Positions 25,306-34,049 of a stretch of 64,000 nucleotides of DNA are shown here, in pieces. A program made the translations under genes and the position numbers. Source of the DNA: an uncultured Bacteroidales bacterium (GTDB lineage Bacteria; Bacteroidota; Bacteroidia; Bacteroidales; WCHB1-69); contig CAMVOL010000010.1 in assembly GCA_947169105.1 (NCBI GenBank), positions 1 to 64,000 of the forward strand, given 5' to 3'. Positions within the stretch are counted from its first letter, which is position 1. Each line of letters starts with the position of its first letter. The notes under the pieces were generated by a model. The model made no database searches and was not told the DNA's origin. It was given only the letters and a program-made list of their open reading frames with translations.

Positions 25306-28300
25306 GTGTCTTCATATACACATACGACCAACCGTTTTTCAGCTGTCCTCGCGGCGGTGCTCGCCACGTGCCTGCTGCTGTCGGTGGGCACGTCCAACGC
25401 GCAGTTCTACAACGGCTCGCAACTCTCCTTCGGGAAAAACCGCGTGCAGTACCAGAAACAGAACTGGCAGTACTACCGCACCACCCAGTTCGATGTCTAT
25501 TTCTATCCGACGGGAAAACAGCTGGCGGAATACACGCTGGAGGAAGCACCAAAGGTGATTGACGAAATCGAACGGATGTTCAACTTTACCGCCACCAAGA
25601 AAATCCAGTTCATCGTTTACAATACCCAATCCGATTTTCGGGAATCGAATTTCGCTTACGACAACGACGATTTTTACAACCAAGGCGGAATCACAAATAT
25701 TTACGGCACAAAGATTTATCTCTATTTCGACGGAAACCGCACCCACTTTGACAAGATGATACAGGCGGGCGTGACGAACCTGTACGCACACTGGATCATC
25801 AACGGGAGTTCAGTCGGGGCCAACATCTCCAGCGACTACCTTCTGGATGTGCCAAACTGGTATTTTTCGGGATTATCTTCTTATATTTCAGAAAATTGGA
25901 GCAGTGAGACTGACGCTTACGTCAAAAACGGCATCTTGTCGCAGCGGTACGCCGACTTCGACGAGCTGACACCCGTAGAGGCGACTTACGCCGGCCATTC
26001 GCTGTGGAAGTATGTCGCTGACATGTTCGGCGAGAGCGCCATCCCTGCCATTTTGTATGCCACCCGCTCCGCACGCAGCCACGAACGGGGGTTCTATAAC
26101 GTCACCAGCCGCCCTTTCAAACAGTTGCTAATCGACTGGTACCGGCATTATTACGTCATTTACAAGAAGGACATCAAGCGCGAAAAGCCCGAGGACGACG
26201 GACTCCTCGCACGCGCCAAACGGAGCAGGGACTACCGCCAGTTCCGGCTCGCGCCCGACGGCAAAAGTTACGCCTACGTCACCAACGAGGCTGGCAAGGT
26301 CATCATTTGGCTCAAGACGGAGAACGACAAGAAACCGCGCCGCATTTTCAGCCGCTACCAGAAGACAGAGGACAAGCCGGACCTCACCTTCCCGCTGCTC
26401 GCATGGCACCCTAACGGCGACGTGCTCGCCTTCACCCTCGAGGATGCCGGCCGCTGCTACTACTACCCGTACAAAGTCAGCGAACGGAAGCACGATAAGA
26501 GAATCCTGATTGATGTGGAGAAAATCACCGACTTCGCCTTCTCGCCCGACGGAAAACTCATCGCTTTCTCCGGATTCCTGAAGGGGCAGTCCGACATCTT
26601 TGTCTATAGTCTCCGCGCCCGCTCGTTCCAGAACATCACCAACGACTTCTACGACGACTACGCGCCGCGCTTTTTCAACGGGAGCAAGCAGATCGTCTTC
26701 TCCTCCAACCGCCCCGACAACCGCCTGCACCCCAAGGAGAACTTCCGGAACCTCTCCCCACAAAAGACCTACGACCTGTTCGTCTATAACTATGCCGACA
26801 AGGACACGACGCTGCTGCGGGTCACCTACACGCCCGACGCGAACGAGACGGGAGCACGCGCCATTGACGGACGTACGCTCACCTTCCTGAGCGACGCCAA
26901 CGGGATCAACAACCGCTACACCGCCCGTTTCGACAGCGCCATCAGCACCATCGACACCGCCATCCACTACGCTTATTACGCACAGAACCAGCCGAATACG
27001 GACTACGCCTACAGCATTTTCGAGCAGGACTACAATCCGGCGACGGGCGAAGTGGCGGAAATTATTTTGCGGAAGGGTGCGAAACGGCTCCATATCAAAC
27101 CGTTCCAGCCAGAGACGACGATAGCGACTCCGTCCGATGCTCCCTATATAGAGAAGATGCGGCACGACAAGGCACGGAAGGACAGCATTGCGGCGGCGAA
27201 CCGGCTGAAGTTCGGCAGCAGCACCGCCCCACGGCACCGTTTCCGCCAGCTGCACCTCAGCGACCTGAAACGTTCCAGTGCGCCCAACGCAGAAGTTAAC
27301 GACGACCGTCCATTTACGTCCGACACCGCCGCTGTCGAACACTACGCCGCCCGCAACTACTACACCCAGTTCACTGTCAACAAACTGATTACGCAGGCCG
27401 ACTTCAGCTTCTTGAACACGACGTACCAGCAGTTCACCGGCGGCACCTCACCCGTCTATCTCAACACGGGCATCAACGCCCTCGTGATGGTCGGCATCAA
27501 CGACCTGTTCGAGGATTACCGCATCACCGGCGGCTTCCGTCTCTCCTTCGACCTCAAGAGCAACGAGGTGATGGTCAGCTACGAGGATCTCCACCGCCGG
27601 CTCGACCATCAGGTGGTCTTCTACCGACAGAGCATCAAGGACATCATTGATTATTATTACTATAAACAATATTCCAACAGCCTCTTTTACATTATAAAAT
27701 ACCCGTTTGACAAGCTGAACAGCCTGCGTCTCACACTGACGGGACGGTACGAGAAGTTCGTGATGGCGGGACTGAACGACTATTCGTTAGCGGCGGCGGA
27801 CGAGCGGCACTTCTGGGGGGGAGCCAAGCTGGAATACGTTTTCGATTCCTCCAAAGAGCTGTGTACCAACCTGTGGCGCGGCAGCAAAATCAAGGTTTTC
27901 GGCGAGTATCAGCACCGCATTGACCGCGACAACATGCACCTTTTTGTGGTGGGGTTCGATGCCCGCAAGTCGGTGAAGGTCTATCGCAACATGACGTGGG
28001 CAACGCGCATTGCCGCCAGCACCAACTTCGGCACCAGCCGCCTCGTCTATTACATGGGCGGCGTGGACAACTGGATTTTCGCCAAATTCAACAGTGACAT
28101 CTGGGTGGATCTCAGCAAGAACTACGCCTACCAGACGTTGGCGACGAATATGCGCGGCTTCCAGCAGAACATCCGCAACGGCACTTCTTTCATATTGATT
28201 AGCACGGAGTTGCGAATCCCATTTGTACAGCTGATTGCCCGTCGGCAGTTGGCGAACCAGCTGCTCAATTCGCTACAATTGGTAGCTTTCGGCGACTTTG

Positions 28301-28548
28301 GAACGGCGTGGACGGGACTCACTCCCTATTCGGAGGACAACTGTCTCTATACGAGGTGGGTGACTGCCGGCGACATCACCGCGATGGTGAAGCGGCAAGT
28401 GGAGCCGTTTGTCGGCGGGTTCGGCCTCGGGCTGCGGGCAAAACTGTTCGGTTATTTCCTGCGCCTTGATTATGCTTGGGGCGTGGAAGATTACAAAATC
28501 AAGGAAAAACGGGGGATGCTTCTCTTCTCCATTGGCCTTGATTTTTAA
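25306..28548 (+). CDS. Envelope protein: degenerate peptidase-like domain, PD40 propeller, Omp85-like barrel
   Basis: A GTG at 25306 (VSSYTHTTNRF, then a signal peptide ending GTSNAQ) gives 1080 residues; the 1106-residue track start lies upstream of the promoter. After the signal, residues of about 30-300 resemble the MA-clan peptidase-like domain of Bacteroidetes TolB-like proteins (NGSQLSFGKNRVQYQKQNWQ), but no HExxH is seen; the equivalent helix reads AGVTNLYAHWI. PD40/WD40 blades follow (FAFSPDGKLIAFSG; FNGSKQIVFSSNRPDNRLH). The last 400 residues look like an Omp85/BamA-type barrel ending SIGLDF. Role unknown; a surface biogenesis or binding role is inferred. Confidence 0.8.
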   Translation: MSSYTHTTNRFSAVLAAVLATCLLLSVGTSNAQFYNGSQLSFGKNRVQYQKQNWQYYRTTQFDVYFYPTGKQLAEYTLEEAPKVIDEIERMFNFTATKKIQFIVYNTQSDFRESNFAYDNDDFYNQGGITNIYGTKIYLYFDGNRTHFDKMIQAGVTNLYAHWIINGSSVGANISSDYLLDVPNWYFSGLSSYISENWSSETDAYVKNGILSQRYADFDELTPVEATYAGHSLWKYVADMFGESAIPAILYATRSARSHERGFYNVTSRPFKQLLIDWYRHYYVIYKKDIKREKPEDDGLLARAKRSRDYRQFRLAPDGKSYAYVTNEAGKVIIWLKTENDKKPRRIFSRYQKTEDKPDLTFPLLAWHPNGDVLAFTLEDAGRCYYYPYKVSERKHDKRILIDVEKITDFAFSPDGKLIAFSGFLKGQSDIFVYSLRARSFQNITNDFYDDYAPRFFNGSKQIVFSSNRPDNRLHPKENFRNLSPQKTYDLFVYNYADKDTTLLRVTYTPDANETGARAIDGRTLTFLSDANGINNRYTARFDSAISTIDTAIHYAYYAQNQPNTDYAYSIFEQDYNPATGEVAEIILRKGAKRLHIKPFQPETTIATPSDAPYIEKMRHDKARKDSIAAANRLKFGSSTAPRHRFRQLHLSDLKRSSAPNAEVNDDRPFTSDTAAVEHYAARNYYTQFTVNKLITQADFSFLNTTYQQFTGGTSPVYLNTGINALVMVGINDLFEDYRITGGFRLSFDLKSNEVMVSYEDLHRRLDHQVVFYRQSIKDIIDYYYYKQYSNSLFYIIKYPFDKLNSLRLTLTGRYEKFVMAGLNDYSLAAADERHFWGGAKLEYVFDSSKELCTNLWRGSKIKVFGEYQHRIDRDNMHLFVVGFDARKSVKVYRNMTWATRIAASTNFGTSRLVYYMGGVDNWIFAKFNSDIWVDLSKNYAYQTLATNMRGFQQNIRNGTSFILISTELRIPFVQLIARRQLANQLLNSLQLVAFGDFGTAWTGLTPYSEDNCLYTRWVTAGDITAMVKRQVEPFVGGFGLGLRAKLFGYFLRLDYAWGVEDYKIKEKRGMLLFSIGLDF

Positions 28549-28617
28549 TGGAAAACCCTCAAAATCATAATTTTTCAAAAAATAATCAGACCCAATCCAT
28601 TATTCGCAAGAATTTTG

Positions 28618-28625
28618 TATTTTTG
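28618..28625 (+). promoter_or_regulatory. -7 promoter element for the C10 protease gene
   Basis: TATTTTTG followed by CCCGC, 38 nt before the ATG at 28664. Confidence 0.65.
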
Positions 28626-28663
28626 CCCGCTTAATTTGCAATTAGTAATTTAAACAATATTGT

Positions 28664-31150
28664 ATGAAAAAAACATTCTTACTTGCACTTTTATGCTGCC
28701 TGTTCTCCCTCGGATTTGCAGGCAACGTGGTTCCCGTTGATGATGCACGGACGGCTTCGGTGAACTTCATCAAGGCGGTTTATCCCGACATGAACGTGAC
28801 GGCATCCGATTTCGTCCTCAAGCACACGGAATTGGACGAGAATGGCGACGCTATTTTCTATCAGTTCGCTATTCGGGAGCAGGGCTTCATCCTCGTTTCC
28901 GCCAATGATGCGGTGGATCCGATTCTGGCCTATTCCGTCACCAACAACTTCAACAGGAACATTCCCAATTATGCGGTTTCAGCGTATCGCGAAGAAATCA
29001 AGGCCGCCAAAAACACCGTAAACCCTGTCGCGTTGAAAGCATGGAACAAATTAGTGAGCACCCGTGCCACCCGTGAGGTTATCGGTCAGTACATTTCTGA
29101 AGAGGTGAAACCTTTCGTCACCTCCAAATGGAACCAGGGCGAATATTTCAACTATCTGTGTCCTGCTCAGGAAAATGCCACACAGTACCAGCAGAACATC
29201 AACTGTGACAACCATGTGCCGGCCGGCTGCGTAGCGACCGCCATGTCACAACTTATGTTCTACTACCGTTATCCGGAATACGGCACTGGCGGCGTAGGTT
29301 ACATCCCCATCCATTACGAATACGATGCCGAGAACAACCCCACTGACACTTTCCGGTATCCGATGCAGGCCCAGCGTTTCGACAATCTTCACGAGTATGA
29401 TGTGATGCCCAGCGAGGTGGACTTCTACGCCGGTGAAGTAGCCAAACTAATGTGGCACAACGGCCTTTCTGTACGCATGGACTACGGTCCGAGCAGTTCC
29501 GGCGCACAATCCGCTGAAGCACTCACCGCCTTCAAGAACTACTGGGGCTACAACCGTACCGCACAAATGTACAGCCGTAACGACTTCTCCGATTCAAGGT
29601 GGACTGACACCCTCACCACAGAATTGAGAAAACTCCATCCCATCTACTACTCCGGTGCTGATGCAGACGGCGGACACGCTTTCATACTGGATGGTTTCCA
29701 AGCTTTCAACGATGTGAACCAGACGGTCCATTACGGGGACACCATTCTGCACATTGACACCATAAGCTCCGACACTACTTATATTTATGAATATTTCGAT
29801 TCAGTCCAGCATCTCGCGTATGATTCTGTCATGGTGATTGACTCCGTCTCGTCCCACTACATCGACACTGTCCTTGTATATGACACCACGTACCATTATA
29901 ATTACTTTGACTCTACTTATTATTATACCTACGACTCCACCGTCGTGGATTCTTCCATCACCTACAACACGACCTCCTACACTACCCATACCGACAGCCT
30001 GACCACCTACACGCTGGACACTACCTATTCCTACACAGCCGTCCATATCAATTGGGGATGGGGTGGCTACAACGACGGCTATTTCAAAATCACCGGTGCC
30101 AGACACATGGGCGGCTACACGCAGAATGAGTCGGCGATGATTGGGGTTTACCCAGCCGACCAAGCGCCAAAAGACACTACCGGCCACAAACGGATAATTG
30201 GTTCCCGCGGCTCCATTAGCGATGGCTCAGGCAACATCAACTACCGTCCGAACACCGACCGCACATGGACTATCTACGCCAACGGCGCCACGCAATACAC
30301 CTTCGAGTTCCTCCGTTTGGCTACCGAAGCAAACAACGACGTGATTATTTTCTACAAAAACGGTGACATGACCAATGAAGCGAAACGTGTTTCCGGTACG
30401 ACCCTCCCCTCCGCCTTCTCCATCAGCGCTGACAGTGTGACCGTCCGCTTCCTCACCAACGCCGACAGCATCACTGACAAAGGTTTCATCTTCGACTTTG
30501 TCGCCACCGTCGCCTCTCCTTATTGCAACGAAAACTATGTCACCCTCAACGATGGAATGGGGATCATCAGCGACAAGAGCGGTTCCGACGACGTGGATCC
30601 GTCAGAGCCCTACCGTCCCGACGGCATCTGCAAATGGGAAATCACCGGCGCCAACACCACCTACTTCTCCTATCCCAAAATCGACCTCGGCCATGGTGAC
30701 TATGTGGACATCTATGAATACAAGGGCCTCCAGAGATACGAACTTCTCAAACGTATCGACATCTATAACTGGCCGACTGAAGATGTGTTCGTCTCCCACT
30801 CCCGCAGAATCAGAATCCATTTTGTGACTGACAACTACGATGAAAAGACCGGTTTCGAACTTACGTACCAGATTGTCACCGATGTGAAAGAGAACGGTAT
30901 CACCGACCTGAACATTTTCCCGAATCCCGCCAGCAGCACGCTGAATGTGCTCCTGAACACCGAAGAGGCCGGACAACTCACCTTCCGTATTTCTGACATG
31001 ACCGGCCGCACCATTTCCACCGAAAGCGTCGAGAACTACGGCGGAGAAATGATGCACACCCTCAACGTCAGCAATCTCTCCAAAGGTCTCTACCTCCTCA
31101 GCATTGAAGGCAAACAGGTCAAGACCGTCCACAAATTCATCGTTGAATAA
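28664..31150 (+). CDS. C10 (streptopain-family) cysteine protease with large insertion, CUB-like domain and T9SS sorting domain
   Basis: An 828-residue secreted papain-fold protease. Signal peptide to about 19; propeptide of Spi/Inhibitor_I69 type (VSANDAVDPILAYSVTNNF); catalytic Cys189 in VPAGCVATAMSQ; catalytic His338 in GGHAFILDG; and the Asn463/Trp464 pair in HINWGWGG. In SpeB-type enzymes the His and Asn are about 16 residues apart; here they are 125 apart because of an Asp/Thr/Tyr/Ser-rich insertion (YDTTYHYNYFDSTYYYTYDS). A CUB-like region precedes the type A sorting domain (LNIFPNPASSTLNVLL; KFIVE). It is expected on the cell surface as a degradative or processing protease. Confidence 0.93.
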   Translation: MKKTFLLALLCCLFSLGFAGNVVPVDDARTASVNFIKAVYPDMNVTASDFVLKHTELDENGDAIFYQFAIREQGFILVSANDAVDPILAYSVTNNFNRNIPNYAVSAYREEIKAAKNTVNPVALKAWNKLVSTRATREVIGQYISEEVKPFVTSKWNQGEYFNYLCPAQENATQYQQNINCDNHVPAGCVATAMSQLMFYYRYPEYGTGGVGYIPIHYEYDAENNPTDTFRYPMQAQRFDNLHEYDVMPSEVDFYAGEVAKLMWHNGLSVRMDYGPSSSGAQSAEALTAFKNYWGYNRTAQMYSRNDFSDSRWTDTLTTELRKLHPIYYSGADADGGHAFILDGFQAFNDVNQTVHYGDTILHIDTISSDTTYIYEYFDSVQHLAYDSVMVIDSVSSHYIDTVLVYDTTYHYNYFDSTYYYTYDSTVVDSSITYNTTSYTTHTDSLTTYTLDTTYSYTAVHINWGWGGYNDGYFKITGARHMGGYTQNESAMIGVYPADQAPKDTTGHKRIIGSRGSISDGSGNINYRPNTDRTWTIYANGATQYTFEFLRLATEANNDVIIFYKNGDMTNEAKRVSGTTLPSAFSISADSVTVRFLTNADSITDKGFIFDFVATVASPYCNENYVTLNDGMGIISDKSGSDDVDPSEPYRPDGICKWEITGANTTYFSYPKIDLGHGDYVDIYEYKGLQRYELLKRIDIYNWPTEDVFVSHSRRIRIHFVTDNYDEKTGFELTYQIVTDVKENGITDLNIFPNPASSTLNVLLNTEEAGQLTFRISDMTGRTISTESVENYGGEMMHTLNVSNLSKGLYLLSIEGKQVKTVHKFIVE

Positions 31151-31170
31151 CGCTCTGTTTAAGCATAGAA

Positions 31171-31201
31171 AAAGAGGTTCTGACGAACCTCTTTTTTTTT
31201 G
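31171..31201 (+). terminator. Rho-independent terminator after the C10 protease
   Basis: AAAGAGGTTC/GAACCTCTTT with loop TGAC and a long T tract, 20 bp after the stop. Confidence 0.9.
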
Positions 31202-31223
31202 CCTGACAAAGAAAAAATGATGA

Positions 31224-31254
31224 TTTGACGATTAAAAAAAAATTGCTATTTTTG
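31224..31254 (+). promoter_or_regulatory. Full Bacteroidetes promoter (TTTG, 19 bp, TATTTTTG)
   Basis: TTTG at 31224-31227 and TATTTTTG at 31247-31254 have the classic spacing; the ATG of the PepSY-like gene is 31 nt further on. Confidence 0.75.
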
Positions 31255-31285
31255 CGCCTCGTTTTTTTGAACAAAATTTATTAGT

Positions 31286-33058
31286 ATGAAAATATTCCGT
31301 TTTCTTTTTATTGCAGCAGCATTGCAGCTTTCATTAGGCCTTTTCACGTCGCTCAATGCGCAGAAACTCAAGACCGACGATGTCCCTGGCGACGTAACCC
31401 AGTCTTTCACATCGGAATACCCGAGCGCCAAACTTTCCTCTTGGATGTTGGAAGGCGACCAGTATGTCGCAATTTTTAAGGATGACGGCTCAAACGGGAA
31501 AGCCTACTTCACCAATGACGGTACTTGGGTAAAAACGACTTACGACATCCCCACCTCAGAAATCCCGCTCAGCATTTCCAAATATGTTACAGAAAACTAT
31601 CCGAATTATGAGATTTCCGTCTGCAATCTCCGCGAGATGCCAAAGGTGAACACCCACTACTATCTGGAAGTCCGCTTCCCCGAAGTGGGCGGCAAGGAAG
31701 AGCCCTCCGTCCTCACTTTCGACTATGTAGGCAACCTCCTCAACCGCGAGGATCCCGTGGGATTCGTACTCCGTACTGAAGAACCCGCACACGCCGCCGC
31801 AAACCAAAAACCGGCGAAGACCCCTGCAAAAGCAGACCGAGAAGAGGTGTCACGCAACAACAAGGAAAAGGATGACGATTACGAGAAACCGGAAAAGATA
31901 GAGAAAGCAAAAGCTGAACCTGCCAAGAAAGGCAAGAAGGGCAAAAAAGAGGCCGCCGAACCTTTCGACCCGTGGGCAAAATACGCCATAGCCGAGAGCC
32001 AGGTGCCCACCGTCGTCCAGAAGATGTTCAAAAAGAAGGCCACCAAGCCCGAAAACACCAAATGGTTCCTCGTCGGCGAAACCTATATCGGCAAATGCGT
32101 TGTGCGCGAGCTTCCCGTTGAAGTCTATATTTCCAAAAAAGGTGCATGGAAAAAGACCTACTCCTACATGCTCCAAGAACGCATCACCAGCGCCATGGTC
32201 AAGCACATCGAAACCTACTACAAGGGCTACAAGTTCATCAAGGCCTTCAAGGAACTCCGCGCCGACAAAAAGAACAAAGTTTATATCGAGTTCTACGAAA
32301 AGAAGAACTACAAGAAGAAACTCCCCACCGGTATCTGGTTTGACGAGAAGACCCGCAAGATGATCCGCACCGTCGATCCGAACTTCGAGGATCCGTTCAA
32401 CGATCCCGACCTGTTCACCAACACCGCTCCGTCACAGGAGGACATCCAAGCCGCCATTGACGAGCTGCCGGCTGCCGTCAAATCGTACATCTCCACCAAC
32501 TACCCGCCGTACAAAATCCGTGAGGCCGACACCGAAAACGACCCCGACCTCGGTGACATCTACCGCGTGGAAATCACCTCCGGCGGCAGCAGCTACATCA
32601 CCCTCTTCTTCGACAAGAGCGGCAAATTCCTGAAAAAGGAAATGAGTGACGGAATGAAAACTGTGAAATCTTACGGCGACTATGATGAAATCGAAGTGCC
32701 CGAAGTGGTAATCAACGCCTTCAAGGCCAAATTCCCGCGCATAGACAACCCCGTCTGGGATGAGGACGAAAACGAGAACTTCGACGTGCAGTTCACCGGC
32801 ACCAAAGGCAAAGAGATGTGCATCTTCTCCCCCGACGGCCAGCTTTTGGAAGACCTCTTCTTCCTTGATGAGACCAAAGTGATTCCCGAAATCGAAAATT
32901 ACCTCAAATCTAACTACGGCAAATACGAAATCCTGAACTACTTCTCCGTCAAAAAAGACAACACCAACCACTACAAACTGATTATCATGCCCAACAAGGC
33001 AAAATACTCCAAGTATCTGTGGTTCTCCGCCAAGGGCGAATTTGAACGGGAAGAATAA
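31286..33058 (+). CDS. Secreted multi-repeat PepSY-like protein
   Basis: A 590-residue exported protein with signal peptide (LFTSLNAQ) and four or more PepSY-like (PF11396-type) units, each with an FxxxYP...W...Y-F-D-G pattern (VTQSFTSEYPSAKLSSWMLEG; VINAFKAKFPRIDNPVWDEDE). A highly charged linker at about 175-235 (KEKDDDYEKPEKIEKAKAEP, then AKKGKKGKK) splits the first pair from the rest. PepSY-like modules are thought to bind or inhibit envelope proteases, and the gene lies directly after a secreted C10 protease, so an inhibitory or chaperone link is possible but unproven because it has its own promoter. Confidence 0.82.
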   Translation: MKIFRFLFIAAALQLSLGLFTSLNAQKLKTDDVPGDVTQSFTSEYPSAKLSSWMLEGDQYVAIFKDDGSNGKAYFTNDGTWVKTTYDIPTSEIPLSISKYVTENYPNYEISVCNLREMPKVNTHYYLEVRFPEVGGKEEPSVLTFDYVGNLLNREDPVGFVLRTEEPAHAAANQKPAKTPAKADREEVSRNNKEKDDDYEKPEKIEKAKAEPAKKGKKGKKEAAEPFDPWAKYAIAESQVPTVVQKMFKKKATKPENTKWFLVGETYIGKCVVRELPVEVYISKKGAWKKTYSYMLQERITSAMVKHIETYYKGYKFIKAFKELRADKKNKVYIEFYEKKNYKKKLPTGIWFDEKTRKMIRTVDPNFEDPFNDPDLFTNTAPSQEDIQAAIDELPAAVKSYISTNYPPYKIREADTENDPDLGDIYRVEITSGGSSYITLFFDKSGKFLKKEMSDGMKTVKSYGDYDEIEVPEVVINAFKAKFPRIDNPVWDEDENENFDVQFTGTKGKEMCIFSPDGQLLEDLFFLDETKVIPEIENYLKSNYGKYEILNYFSVKKDNTNHYKLIIMPNKAKYSKYLWFSAKGEFEREE

Positions 33059-33084
33059 CCCACCCATCTATTAGCATCCAATAG

Positions 33085-33124
33085 GCGCGTGCCCGCGAGC
33101 TTCGGCTTCGACACGCGCTTTTTA
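33085..33124 (+). terminator. Hairpin terminator between the PepSY-like gene and prmA
   Basis: GCGCGTG (33085-33091) pairs with CACGCGC (33112-33118), with an inner AGC-TTCG-GCT loop, followed by TTTTTAAT. Confidence 0.75.
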
Positions 33125-33136
33125 ATAAAATAAAGT

Positions 33137-33997
33137 ATGGCTTTTATCGAAATCAAACTGACCTTAGCACAAGCGGATCCGTGGAAGGACGTCTTCACCT
33201 CCCTCCTTGCCGATGCGGGCTGCGACAGCTTTATGGACGGCGAGTCCGAGAACATCCTTCTCGCCTACATCAAAGAGGAGCTTTATGACGCGGAAACTAT
33301 TAAGCAACTCCTTCAAAATCACGGATTTGACGCAGACATAGCGTTCACTGTCAGCCGTATTGAAGAGCAGGACTGGAATGCCGTATGGGAAGCCAGTTAC
33401 GAGCCCGTGACGATTGCCGGACGCTGCCACATCCGTGCCCCGTTCCACGAACCATGTCCCGATGCGGAGTACGAAATTATCATTGAGCCGAAAATGTCAT
33501 TTGGAACGGCACACCACGAGACCACTTCCCTGATGATTGAATACATTCTGGAAGAGGACTTTACGGGCAAATCGGTATTGGATATGGGCTCCGGAACGGG
33601 CGTTCTGGCCATCCTCACCCGAAAACGCGGCGCCACCCCCGTCATCGCCATCGACAACGACCCGTGGGCTTACGAAAACAACATTGAGAACAACGCCCGC
33701 AACAGCATCAACGACATCACCGTGAAACTGGGAGACGCGTCCGCCATCGGCGAACAAGTTTTCGATGTCATCATCGCCAATATCAACCGCAACATCCTGC
33801 TCAACGACATGCACCTGTACGCCAAGTCGATGCACCCCGGCTCCATCATCTTCTTCAGCGGTTTCTACCAAGGCCACGACCTCGACACCATCAAAGCCAA
33901 AGCTGCCACCCTCGGACTGGAGTTCGTCTCCAACAAGGTCCGAAACGAATGGACCGCCGCAAAATTTATCAAAGTGACAAGTTCATCAAGTTTATAA
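33137..33997 (+). CDS. prmA: Ribosomal protein L11 methyltransferase
   Basis: A 286-residue PrmA that trimethylates L11 using SAM. The N-terminal substrate-recognition domain (MAFIEIKLTLAQADPWKDVF) leads to the SAM domain: EPKMSFGTAHHETT, the glycine motif VLDMGSGTGVLAILTRKRG near 150, and the catalytic NPPY-type segment replaced, as usual in PrmA, by DVIIANINRNIL. The final residues (KFIKVTSSSSL) are coded by the start of a CAAGTT repeat array, so the natural C-terminus ...AAKFIK has been extended by repeat-derived codons. Confidence 0.95.
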   Translation: MAFIEIKLTLAQADPWKDVFTSLLADAGCDSFMDGESENILLAYIKEELYDAETIKQLLQNHGFDADIAFTVSRIEEQDWNAVWEASYEPVTIAGRCHIRAPFHEPCPDAEYEIIIEPKMSFGTAHHETTSLMIEYILEEDFTGKSVLDMGSGTGVLAILTRKRGATPVIAIDNDPWAYENNIENNARNSINDITVKLGDASAIGEQVFDVIIANINRNILLNDMHLYAKSMHPGSIIFFSGFYQGHDLDTIKAKAATLGLEFVSNKVRNEWTAAKFIKVTSSSSL

Positions 33998-34017
33998 AGT
34001 TTATTAAGTTCATAAAG
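33974..34017. repeat. CAAGTT repeat array at the prmA 3' end
   Basis: GTGACAAGTTCATCAAGTTTATAAAGTTTATTAAGTTCATAAAG: five related units, same family as at 2876, 4405, 50602 and 53978. It overlaps the last eight codons of prmA and forms the upstream region of the DUF4837 gene. Confidence 0.75.
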
Positions 34018-34049
34018 ATATAGGGTATAGTAATTTAAAATATATGGTT

